In this document: positions 1 through 7,314 of the stretch, in pieces
Position numbering within the stretch: the stretch's first letter is position 1
How the letters are laid out: each line of letters starts with the position of its first letter
Assembly (NCBI GenBank): GCA_019686145.1
Contig: JADGHK010000012.1
Coordinates: 1-15,355 of the forward strand
DNA: 15,355 nt
DNA from: Bryobacteraceae bacterium
GTDB lineage: Bacteria; Acidobacteriota; Terriglobia; Bryobacterales; Bryobacteraceae
Direction of reading: 5' to 3'
Program-made: the position numbers and the translations under genes
Notes under the pieces: generated by a model
Told to the model about the DNA's origin: nothing
Databases searched by the model: none
Seen by the model: the letters and a program-made list of their open reading frames with translations, nothing else

Positions 1-261
1 GCTGAATTGCCGCTTCGGCGGGAGCCCCATCGATAAGCCGACCGCATTCAACTGTTCGGCGGTCGCGCCTACCACCTTGCCCATACGATCGAGGTTCGCG
101 AGTTCCCAGTTGCGCCACACGAATAGGTGAAGGCGGCTGGGAAAGTAGTCAGCTGGCAGCGGAGCTATCTCTCCAGGCTCCTGGCCGTCCAGCCGCAATC
201 CGGCAACGGCAGGGGCGAGCACAGCCCCGGGGACGGTCTGCAGGAATGATCTTCGCTTCAT
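1..261 (-). CDS. Tat-secreted hydrolase-like protein, N-terminal part (runs off left edge)
   Basis: The first 87 codons of a minus-strand gene are visible; the rest lies beyond the window. Translation from ATG at 261 begins MKRRSFLQ, a good twin-arginine motif, followed by a hydrophobic stretch to about residue 21, so export by the Tat pathway is likely. Residues 40-80 hold the block YFPS..H.FVWRNW(E)L...DRM...(V)G......L..VG..MGLP, which matches residues 27-68 of the gene just upstream (2456-267). The two are therefore tandem paralogues. Only 5 nt separate the upstream stop (269-267) from this start, so co-transcription and coupled translation are likely; a GGAGG sits more than 20 nt upstream, but no well-placed ribosome site is seen. 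By analogy with its paralogue it probably carries a TIM-barrel hydrolase domain, but that part is not visible. Confidence 0.75.
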   Translation of the reverse strand, partial: MKRRSFLQTVPGAVLAPAVAGLRLDGQEPGEIAPLPADYFPSRLHLFVWRNWELANLDRMGKVVGATAEQLNAVGLSMGLPPKRQFS

Positions 262-266
262 AGGAT

Positions 267-2456
267 TCAGGCGCGAACGCCTCCGACCTCCTCAAGCAGA
301 TACCGGCACGCAGCCAATTTTTCACGGATGTCGAGCGGCAGAAATACATATCCGATCGAGGCTTCGAACCCGATGCGGGAGTCCCGGGCGCACAGTGCAA
401 GAAAACGCTCAGCCGCGCGGAGCTGCTGCTGAAGGCTGCGCCGCGCTTCCGCTGATGCAATGCCCGAGCGATTGCGCTCGAGGTAAAACGTGACTTCCGC
501 CGCAATGCTGTCAAAGTACAATCCGGCCGCTTCCGTTACCACCGCATCCTGCTCTGCAAGCTCGCGCTGCGAATCGTTCATCTCCGCTATAGCGGCACGA
601 AACAACTCGACGCCCCGGCGCCATTCATTGCCCATCTTGCGGAAGAGAGCAGACACCCGCTCAGGACCGAATGGTTCCGTCCAACCGAGTGTATCGAAAC
701 TGTTCAGGATCCGAGCGGACAAGCCGCTCGGCTTTGGATAAAGCCGGTGGGCCGGACCTTCGAGTACGAAGCTCGAATAGACGAGCGCATTCGAAAAAGG
801 ATACGTGCGAAACGCGTCAGAGAAGATCTTCCAGGCAGTACGAACCTTCGGCGCGGCTTTACGGCCATACCTCCGGCGAGCAATCTCGAGAACCGGATCG
901 GACGCGCCTCCCTTCTGCGAACTCATCAGATGAACAAGTTCCCAGTTCATTGACGGACATGAGCCCAGCGTCCAGGACAGCATTCCGCCGCTGAGCTCGT
1001 GCCTGCGGAAAGCCCGCATCTTCTCGGCAATAAGGTCGAGGACCGGGAGGAAGGGAACAGTCGCTAGCTCCCACGTCGTTCCGACTTGCGTTTTTGCCAT
1101 CACTGGCAAACCGCGTTTTCGTGCCAGCGCCAAGTGTGCGGAGGCCCGGGGCGACGGACCTGGCACCGAGATCGAGTACTCGTCCACCTGCGCCTTCGCT
1201 CCCAGGCGCACGATCGGGGTACCCCGCTCGAAATCAACCTGCAAAGTCACGCCTTTGGGAAGTGCAGCGATAATACCTGCCTGCGGATCGTCTTCGATGA
1301 TTCCCCAACTCCAGTCCCACGCGATCACTTCGGCGTCCGGCTTGGCCTCATGAACACCGCGCTCCACGGCGGCAACCACTTCGCCGATCACTTCTGCGGC
1401 CGGGCGCCTGCTGCACCGCGGGCATTCCGGAGTGCGCGTAAGGGAGTAACAGTTCGTCGGATTCTCGGAGGCAGTGATGAGGATCACGCCTTCGAGTTCA
1501 GGCACGCTGCGAAAGAGATCGCGCGTGCCGGCAAAAAGAAACTCACGCGTCGCAGGCGCGCTGGTGCACATACACCGCAGTCCGTCTCCGGGACGTCCCG
1601 GAGCGCCTCTCAACTCAGGATGGCGTTCATAAAACTCCTCCCGAACCGCGCGAGGCTCATTCAAGTACACGTAAACGCCGAGGCCCGCGCTTGCGCACTG
1701 GTCAACGATCCACCGCAATCGCTCCAGCCGGTGCGGCTTCGGCTCAAACAGCTTGGTCGGTACAAGGTCGCGGAGGAGTGCATGCAGCCAGATCGCAGAC
1801 ACGCCGTGGGCGGCCTTGCGCTGGAGCAGGCCCTGCGGATAGTACCGTTGATAATCATCCAACGCGAGGATGTCGCCGTACGGGCAGAAATAAGGATAGG
1901 CGATCGTGGCGGGCCGCTTGCGTGTGCGTTGCACGGGCGGTGTCGCTATCGGTTCAGCCAGCGCTCGTTCGAATGCGAACCTTGGCTCCGTAGTGCCGGT
2001 CTGCGGCGGCGGTTCGAACCAACGCAGTGGTTTGCCAACCGTAGCACCGGAGCCAGGGCGAATGGTCTGGACAGCAGGTTGCGTGCTCAAGTGCGCCCGA
2101 TAGAAGGCGTCGTGATCGAGCAGTGTCTCAAGTTCCGGTCTCGTCATCCCGATCATCGAGAGGATCTGTTCTTTCGGAACGAAGAACCAGTTCCTGCGCA
2201 GAACAGCGAATCGCAAGCGTTCGTCATACTCGCGCGCAGCATCGTCATCCCCGAGATACATTTCACGGCCGAGTTCCCGAACCGCGGACGTGGAGCAGCC
2301 GAGCGCCGATGCGATCCGGTCTGCCGGCACGAGGTCCCAATTCCTCCACACGAATTGGTGTGCCGGCGAAGGGAAGTACGGCTGTAGTTCAGGCCGCGGC
2401 GCCCCTTGAAGAAGGGATGCCGCGGAACCGAACAGAAGACGTCTGCGAGAGAGCAT
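267..2456 (-). CDS. Tat-exported TIM-barrel glycoside-hydrolase-like protein
   Basis: 729 residues. The N-terminus (MLSRRRLLFGSAAS) resembles a twin-arginine signal. Residues about 34-68 and 83-119 are two copies of a helical unit (RNW..VP.(D/E)(R/Q)I...(L/I)G.(S/T)) that reads like a helix-turn-helix repeat. A region from about 185 to 510 alternates hydrophobic strands and helices like a TIM barrel: AIWLHALL (221-228), VYVYLNEP (261-268), GVILITASEN (323-332), AEVIAWDWSWG (375-385), LQVDF (405-409). Glu331 in the SEN motif and the Asp/Trp cluster at 380-384 are candidate active-site residues. Cys295, Cys297, Cys336, Cys345 and Cys348 could form a metal site. The C-terminal 200 residues look helical. 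I recall similar uncharacterised proteins being placed near GH20-like families, but the substrate is unknown. It lies 9 nt after the TonB receptor, suggesting an operon for uptake and breakdown of a glycan or similar compound. Confidence 0.8.
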   Translation of the reverse strand: MLSRRRLLFGSAASLLQGAPRPELQPYFPSPAHQFVWRNWDLVPADRIASALGCSTSAVRELGREMYLGDDDAAREYDERLRFAVLRRNWFFVPKEQILSMIGMTRPELETLLDHDAFYRAHLSTQPAVQTIRPGSGATVGKPLRWFEPPPQTGTTEPRFAFERALAEPIATPPVQRTRKRPATIAYPYFCPYGDILALDDYQRYYPQGLLQRKAAHGVSAIWLHALLRDLVPTKLFEPKPHRLERLRWIVDQCASAGLGVYVYLNEPRAVREEFYERHPELRGAPGRPGDGLRCMCTSAPATREFLFAGTRDLFRSVPELEGVILITASENPTNCYSLTRTPECPRCSRRPAAEVIGEVVAAVERGVHEAKPDAEVIAWDWSWGIIEDDPQAGIIAALPKGVTLQVDFERGTPIVRLGAKAQVDEYSISVPGPSPRASAHLALARKRGLPVMAKTQVGTTWELATVPFLPVLDLIAEKMRAFRRHELSGGMLSWTLGSCPSMNWELVHLMSSQKGGASDPVLEIARRRYGRKAAPKVRTAWKIFSDAFRTYPFSNALVYSSFVLEGPAHRLYPKPSGLSARILNSFDTLGWTEPFGPERVSALFRKMGNEWRRGVELFRAAIAEMNDSQRELAEQDAVVTEAAGLYFDSIAAEVTFYLERNRSGIASAEARRSLQQQLRAAERFLALCARDSRIGFEASIGYVFLPLDIREKLAACRYLLEEVGGVRA

Positions 2457-2465
2457 GAGCCTGGC

Positions 2466-5400
2466 TCAGAACTCGAGGCGAAGACCGAACTGAAACCGTC
2501 GTGGATTGTTCTTGCCGAAGATCCGGCCAAAGTTGGGATCCACAACCGAAGTAGAGGGAGAGTTCCAGTTCTGTATGTTGAATACGCTGTACGACTCTGC
2601 CCGGAAATCGATGCGGACGTTCTCGAGCCGGAACTCGCGCCCCAGCGACATGTCCCAGAACTGCGCGGACGGTCCGGGGATGATGTTGCGTCCGGACGTG
2701 CCGAAGCGGTTCGGCGCAGGCTCCACGAAGCAACCCGTATCGAAGAAGCGGTCCATCGTGGGGTTGTCGAGTCGTCCGTCGCAGATTCGATTCGGGCGCG
2801 CCCGGGTGAAGGTCGCCGCGACATTCGGCCAGGAAGTCGGCATCGACGGGCTTAGCGGCAGACCCGAGCGGTATTGCGTGATTCCGGAAAGACGCCATCC
2901 GCCAAGCAGCTTTGATCCGATTCCGCTGGTCGCCAGCCACTTGCCCTCGCCGAACGGCAGCTCCCAGATGTAGCCGATCGAAAGGTAGTGGCGAACATCA
3001 AAGTCCGATAGGCCGCGGTCCAGCCGGAGATTTCGTGCGTCCTGGTTGTCCCAGCCGCCGCTGTTGGACGAGAAGACGTCGATCGACTTGCTCAACGTGT
3101 AGCTTGCGGTCAGGTCGAAGCCCCCACTGAACCGGCGCCGGACGTGGATATAGCCGCCGTTATATGCGGATGTGGCGCTGTTGCCCTGCAGCAGGATGTC
3201 GCTAAAGAACGGATATGGCCGGCGCTCCTGCAAGGATTTCGGATTCGCGGGATCGAGGAGCTCGGCCTGGTTGATATTGAATGGAGCCATCAGGTGCCGG
3301 CCAAGGAACGCATTGTAGCCGGCGCTGATCAGCCAGTTTTCCCCAACCTGCCGCTCGATGGAAAGCGTCGCCTGATGCACGTATGACTGAGGCGCGTTGA
3401 TATCCGGAGTCACGAACAGAGTGCCCTGCGTAATCTCTCCGATTGCCGGAGGCGGGAAGAGCTGCGTATCCAGAGTGGTCGGCGTCAGGAGCGACGGATC
3501 GTTCGTTACGTTGCTGTTGTTTGTGAACGGAGGTCCGCCGAATCCCAACGACGAGAAGATCTGGAAATTCGCCATGCCTTGCGTGTAGTAGATGCCGTAC
3601 GCCGCGCGCACGGTGGTCTTCGGCGTCGCAAGCCAGGCGAAGCTGATACGCGGCGAGAAGTTCGTCTTCTTCCAGTTGCGGAACATGCCGCGCGGGACCT
3701 CATCGCTCAGCGTCGTGTAGTCCTGCTGGAAGTTCACCGGGTCCTTCAATGCGAAGACAAGCTTGCCCGCATTCTGATCAAAGGCCACGAGCCGGTTGTA
3801 CCGTTCCACCGGAGGCGTCCAGTAATCCCACCGGATGCCCACCGTCAGAGTGAATGTGCGCGTGAGCTTAATCTGATCCTGGGCGAACCAGCCATAGTAC
3901 TCGGTGTTCAGCAGCGGTGAGAATCCGGTCGGGTTGCCTGATGCAGATGTAAACGCGCCGAGCAGAAAGTCAGCCATGCCCGCTCCACCCGGACCGCCCG
4001 GCGCCTGCCTGGTAAAGCTCCCGTCGTATGTGATACTGCCCCGCGGGAAGATGCCGTTCTTTTGCGGGTACTGAATCGCCTGGATGGTGCCGCCGAGGTC
4101 GACCGTATGGCGGCCGGTAACAAACGAGAAGTTCTCATTAACTCCGATCCGCGTCGTAATGCGGTACAGGTTGAACAGTGCTGTACCGGGCACAGACACG
4201 CCTGTCACTCCGATAGCGGGCAGGCCGAAGAACGTCGGATCGCGGCTGACATTCCGCAGCCCCAGCACTTCTCCCGCGATATCTTCACTGGTCGGCACCG
4301 CCCCATAGTTCGTTACCGAGCGGAAGAACCCGAGCCTGAGCTGATTCACAATGCGGCTGCCAATCGGCTGCGTCCACTCCGTCGAAGCAGTCTGTCCAGT
4401 CAATGGCTGCGCGAACCCGGCAAACCTCGAAAGTCCGTAGGAGTAGGATCCGACATCATCCCAGAAGTACTTCAGAAACAACTTTCCTTCCTTCGGCAGC
4501 ATCTGGTCGACCCGGACCAGGAATTGTGTATCGTCGTTCTGCTGAGACCCGAACCTGGAGAGATTTGGCTGGCCAAAAGCGGCGCCGGGCAGATTCGGCA
4601 GGGGCACGTACTGCTTGTACTTCTGTGCGACAGGGCTGAGCAGGCTCGCCGGGATGCGGTTGCCCGGGAACGGCCGGCGCGTATTGGTAACCGGGTCGAC
4701 ATCGAACGGGTTATAGATGGTTTGGGGATACGTTGAGAAGTCGCCGGACCATTGTGCTTCTGTCGGTACGATCGCAAGCTGATTGCTTCCGGAACGCTGC
4801 CTCGTGATTTGATAAGAACCGAAGAAGAACGTTTTGTTCCGGCCGTTATAAACGCCCGGGAGCATCACGGGACCGCCAAGCGTGAAGCCGCCCTGATTGT
4901 AAACCAGCGGCGGCACGGCGAGGGCGCCCGCCGAGCGCGCGTTCGTGGCCCGGTTCTGGTGGAAATAGAAGAGCGAGCCGTGGAAGTCGTTTGTCCCGGA
5001 CTTCGAGTTCGTGTAAACGACCGACGGTGATCCGCCAAACTGAGCCGAGTCATAACCCCGCACGATGCGGTAGCTTTGCAGCGCCTCCACTGACGGCTGA
5101 TACAACGCGCCCCCGTAAATGGGGTCACGCACGTCGAAGCCATCTTCAATGAATCCGGTGAACTCGGGGGGACCGCCGGAGACGTTGGCACTGATCGGCT
5201 TGAAAGAAGCGCCGCCGGTCTGGCCTTGGCCGAAAACCACCGTGCCGATGTTGCTGCCGAGAATAGGTGTAACTCCGGGCGATAGCGTCAGGGTCGAAAC
5301 GAACGATCGGCCGAGCGTCGGCAACTCCACCAGTTGGTTCGTTGTAACCGTAACAGCCAGGGCGGCGTTCTCCGTGTGCAGCAGCGGCGCCGTTGCAGAG

Positions 5401-5765
5401 ACCTCCACCGTCTGCTGCGCGTTCCCAACCTGCAGTTGAAAATCGGCGCGGAAATCCAGCTGCTGCGTGATCTCCTGACCGGTACGCGTCGCAACCTGGA
5501 AGCCTTCCTTCTGAACCTGAATGTCGTAAACACCAGCGGGAATGCCGGTGAATGTGTACTGTCCGAGGCTGTTAGTCGTCTGGCTTCGCGTGAAGCCGGT
5601 TTTGGTCTCGCGGATGGTGACGGTCGCCGATGGAACGGCAGCTCCCGTCGAATCGGTGACGAAACCCGTCACGGAACTGGTGATTGTCTGCGCGACGGCA
5701 ATAGAGGACGTGGCGAGCCACATCGATAGCAGCGCGCCAATCAAAGAAGTGCGTTGAGGTATCAC
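2466..5765 (-). CDS. Oar-type TonB-dependent receptor with carboxypeptidase-regulatory-like domain
   Basis: 1,099 residues, the usual size of acidobacterial Oar-like outer-membrane receptors. The GTG start at 5765 is chosen because a GGAGGT lies 5 nt before it. A Sec signal peptide ends near residue 25 (SIAVAQ). Residues about 28-112 form a carboxypeptidase-regulatory-like beta-sandwich (GFVTDSTGAAVPSATVTI; GQYTFTGIPAGVYDIQV). A plug-like region follows, with ELPTLGRSF and later SYRIVRGYDSAQFGG, then a long beta-barrel with many aromatic strand ends and a terminal Phe (RLEF). Such receptors bring bulky substrates across the outer membrane using TonB energy. It is the first gene of a minus-strand operon with two secreted hydrolase-like genes and is divergent from a LysR regulator, which suggests substrate-controlled expression. 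The ligand cannot be read from sequence. Confidence 0.93.
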   Translation of the reverse strand: MIPQRTSLIGALLSMWLATSSIAVAQTITSSVTGFVTDSTGAAVPSATVTIRETKTGFTRSQTTNSLGQYTFTGIPAGVYDIQVQKEGFQVATRTGQEITQQLDFRADFQLQVGNAQQTVEVSATAPLLHTENAALAVTVTTNQLVELPTLGRSFVSTLTLSPGVTPILGSNIGTVVFGQGQTGGASFKPISANVSGGPPEFTGFIEDGFDVRDPIYGGALYQPSVEALQSYRIVRGYDSAQFGGSPSVVYTNSKSGTNDFHGSLFYFHQNRATNARSAGALAVPPLVYNQGGFTLGGPVMLPGVYNGRNKTFFFGSYQITRQRSGSNQLAIVPTEAQWSGDFSTYPQTIYNPFDVDPVTNTRRPFPGNRIPASLLSPVAQKYKQYVPLPNLPGAAFGQPNLSRFGSQQNDDTQFLVRVDQMLPKEGKLFLKYFWDDVGSYSYGLSRFAGFAQPLTGQTASTEWTQPIGSRIVNQLRLGFFRSVTNYGAVPTSEDIAGEVLGLRNVSRDPTFFGLPAIGVTGVSVPGTALFNLYRITTRIGVNENFSFVTGRHTVDLGGTIQAIQYPQKNGIFPRGSITYDGSFTRQAPGGPGGAGMADFLLGAFTSASGNPTGFSPLLNTEYYGWFAQDQIKLTRTFTLTVGIRWDYWTPPVERYNRLVAFDQNAGKLVFALKDPVNFQQDYTTLSDEVPRGMFRNWKKTNFSPRISFAWLATPKTTVRAAYGIYYTQGMANFQIFSSLGFGGPPFTNNSNVTNDPSLLTPTTLDTQLFPPPAIGEITQGTLFVTPDINAPQSYVHQATLSIERQVGENWLISAGYNAFLGRHLMAPFNINQAELLDPANPKSLQERRPYPFFSDILLQGNSATSAYNGGYIHVRRRFSGGFDLTASYTLSKSIDVFSSNSGGWDNQDARNLRLDRGLSDFDVRHYLSIGYIWELPFGEGKWLATSGIGSKLLGGWRLSGITQYRSGLPLSPSMPTSWPNVAATFTRARPNRICDGRLDNPTMDRFFDTGCFVEPAPNRFGTSGRNIIPGPSAQFWDMSLGREFRLENVRIDFRAESYSVFNIQNWNSPSTSVVDPNFGRIFGKNNPRRFQFGLRLEF

Positions 5766-5770
5766 GGCGG

Positions 5771-5776
5771 ACCTCC
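5771..5776 (-). promoter_or_regulatory. Shine-Dalgarno site of the TonB receptor
   Basis: GGAGGT on the minus strand, 5 nt before the GTG at 5765. It is the clearest ribosome site in the window and settles the GTG start of the receptor gene. Confidence 0.8.
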
Positions 5777-5840
5777 CACTTTAGCGTTGGTAGGTAACGA
5801 GTCTTGGTAGCATGCTAGGCCCGCTGCGGTCTGTTCGTCC

Positions 5841-5876
5841 ATTAGAATTTGCAGACTGTTGCTGACTAATTCTGAT
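5841..5876. promoter_or_regulatory. Candidate LysR operator: inverted repeat in divergent intergenic region
   Basis: ATTAGAATT (5841-5849) and AATTCTGAT (5868-5876) are inverted copies with 8 of 9 positions matching and 18 nt between them. The site sits between the divergent receptor and LysR genes. On the minus strand the left arm contains TCTAAT, a plausible -10 hexamer for the receptor, without a good -35, as is common for activator-dependent promoters. On the plus strand TTGCAG (5849-5854) and TGATAC (5873-5878) are a weak -35/-10 pair for the LysR gene. Binding of this LysR protein here is inferred from position and symmetry only. Confidence 0.5.
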
Positions 5877-5888
5877 ACACTCGCCGGG

Positions 5889-6800
5889 ATGGAAGTCCGC
5901 CAGCTTGAGATGTTTCTCGCCGTAGTGGAGGCCGGGTCCTATCTCCAGGCTGGGGAGCGGCTCCATGTTGCGCACTCCGCCATCCATCGACAGGTGAAGA
6001 TGCTCGAGGAGGAGATCGGCGAGCCGCTCGTCTATCGCGACGGGCGAACGCTGCAGCTTACTGCGGCCGGCCGCGATGTTGAGCAACTTGCACGGCGCGT
6101 CTTGAACGATATCGCAAACGTGAAGATGCGCCTGCGCGAAAGCCACAGTCTGGAGTCCGGCAGGGTCCAGCTGGGAACCGGCACAACGATGGTGCTTACG
6201 TTCCTGCCCCGAGTGCTTGAGGTGTTTCGCGCGCGGTACTCGGGCGTCGAGGTGCAGGTCATGACGGGCACTGCAACGGAGGTGCTTGCCGCGATTGCAG
6301 CGGGCTCGCTGGATCTGGGTATCGTGTTCACCACGCCCGTGTCTCCGATCGATACCGCCGATTTGGAACTGACGCCCTTATATGAGGAGGAGTTCGTCCT
6401 GATTGTTCCGCCCGGATCGCCGTTCGAGCGCCGCGCTTCCGTGTCTGTTGCTGATCTGAACGGAGCGTCCATGATCACGTTCTCGCGATCGAGCCGGATG
6501 AGGCAGTTCATCGAATCGCAACTCGCATCGCGGGGCGTGCGCATTAAAGTCGTCATGGAACTCGAGAACGAAGAAGCGATCGAACGCATGGTGGCCCTGG
6601 GCATCGGGTCCGCATTCGTAAGCCGGCGCCGTGCTGAAGCGGAAGGCCTCCCGTTCGTGACGCTGAGCGACATCGATATCTGCGCGACCGCAAGTCTGGC
6701 GGTCTCAGCTCGCATTCCAATGACCCGCGCCGCACGCGAGTTTCGAACCATCTGCCTGGAGTGCGCCGGCCGCCATTATCAGATGGGAGCGCACGTCTAG
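5889..6800 (+). CDS. LysR-family transcriptional regulator
   Basis: 303 residues, normal length for the family. The start at ATG 5889 gives the typical N-terminus MEVRQLEMFLAVVEAGSY; an in-frame TTG at 5859 would add ten residues the family usually lacks. The winged helix-turn-helix covers about residues 4-62 (GSYLQAGERLHVAHSAIHRQVKMLE, recognition helix near HSAIHRQV; LVYRDGRTLQLTAAG wing). A coiled linker helix follows, then a periplasmic-binding-protein-like effector domain from about residue 92 to 295 (GRVQLGTGTTMV, GSLDLGIVF, LVALGIG-like segment ERMVALGIGSAFVS). No strong ribosome site precedes it, and a candidate -10 only about 11 nt upstream would make the mRNA nearly leaderless. It is divergent from the TonB receptor operon, the usual arrangement for a LysR protein and its target. 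The inducer is unknown. Confidence 0.93.
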   Translation: MEVRQLEMFLAVVEAGSYLQAGERLHVAHSAIHRQVKMLEEEIGEPLVYRDGRTLQLTAAGRDVEQLARRVLNDIANVKMRLRESHSLESGRVQLGTGTTMVLTFLPRVLEVFRARYSGVEVQVMTGTATEVLAAIAAGSLDLGIVFTTPVSPIDTADLELTPLYEEEFVLIVPPGSPFERRASVSVADLNGASMITFSRSSRMRQFIESQLASRGVRIKVVMELENEEAIERMVALGIGSAFVSRRRAEAEGLPFVTLSDIDICATASLAVSARIPMTRAAREFRTICLECAGRHYQMGAHV

Positions 6801-6811
6801 CGCTTGCGTGC

Positions 6812-6860
6812 CGGTTAGGCCGTGAACTGTGGTGGCGGCTGGCTCGGAAGTCCGCGGCGG
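6812..6860 (-). pseudogene. Remnant of a DUF6223-like gene
   Basis: A 16-nt stretch (6818-6833) is identical to 10975-10990 inside the intact DUF6223-type gene, and similarity continues to about 6853 with a few changes. On the minus strand, in the same reading frame, it encodes SEPAATTVHGLTG compared with SEPAVTTVHGPTAR in the intact gene. The rest of the gene is missing: the remnant lies between the LysR stop and the glycerophosphodiesterase relic. Conservation of the peptide as well as the DNA argues for a gene fragment, not chance. Confidence 0.55.
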
Positions 6861-6898
6861 GTTTCCGGAATCGCGTAAGATGTGTCACCGTGCTCAAT

Positions 6899-7227
6899 AT
6901 GAAGCGGCTCTTGATCCTGCTTGCGGCAGCCGGACTAATGCAGGCACGACCCTTGGGTCATGGGACACAGGGGTGCGGGCGGCGCGCCCGGAGAATACGA
7001 CGGCGGCCTTTCGCTACGCGGCGGAAGCGGGCGTCGACGTCATCGAACTCGACATGGTTGTCACCTCTGACGATCGCATCGTAGTCAGCCATGACGTCAC
7101 AGTGAATCTGAGATATGCAGGAATCAAGGTGTTCTCAGGGACGACCGACGATCCGCAGGTATGGAAGAAGCTCATCGAAATGGGCGTGGACGGGATCCCG
7201 ACCGACAACCCCGCCGGACTGATTTAG
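6899..7227 (+). pseudogene. Glycerophosphodiester phosphodiesterase relic (frameshifted, middle deleted)
   Basis: Pieces of one GDPD gene are spread over three frames. From ATG 6899 the frame gives a signal peptide (MKRLLILLAAAGLMQARPL). The family's catalytic HRG motif then appears in the next frame (VMGHRGA, from 6957). ARPENTTAAF...GVDVIELDMVVTSDDRIVVSHDVTVN follows in a third frame and contains the ENT, ELD and HD catalytic motifs. Right after VTVN, near 7110-7125, the reading jumps to what is normally the C-terminus (AGIKVF...TTDDPQVWKKL...GVDGIPTDNPAGL). Only about 110 codons remain of a family that usually has 250-320, so most of the TIM barrel is gone. The enzyme would hydrolyse glycerophosphodiesters; this copy cannot be functional. 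Confidence 0.8.
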
Positions 7228-7314
7228 CTGATGAACCGCTAGCCGAGGTCTTCGAATCGGTCGGTCCAACAAGTATTCTCAAACAGTTCTGGGCCTGCCG
7301 CCCCACGCTTCCAT
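7228..7314. other. Short intergenic stretch, nothing recognised
   Basis: 87 nt between the GDPD relic and the stop of the 603-residue protein. I see no clear terminator, promoter, RNA gene or coding similarity. Confidence 0.5.

Noticed and set aside
1086..2387. 433-codon open frame on the plus strand
   Set aside because: It is the antisense shadow of the TIM-barrel gene; Arg/Ala-rich, with no family resemblance and no start signal.
5859..5888. TTG start for the LysR gene
   Set aside because: Adds ten atypical residues, overlaps the candidate operator and core promoter, and the ATG at 5889 gives the family's usual N-terminus.
6032..6751. 239-codon minus-strand frame opposite the LysR gene
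   Set aside because: Ser/Arg-rich shadow of a well-supported LysR regulator.
6884..6898. TGTCACC upstream of the GDPD relic as a second ECF41 promoter
   Set aside because: No CGTC at the required distance downstream.
7240..7275. tRNA-like T-loop sequence (TTCGAATC)
   Set aside because: No matching acceptor, D or anticodon stems around it, so neither a tRNA nor a clear tRNA-type attachment site.
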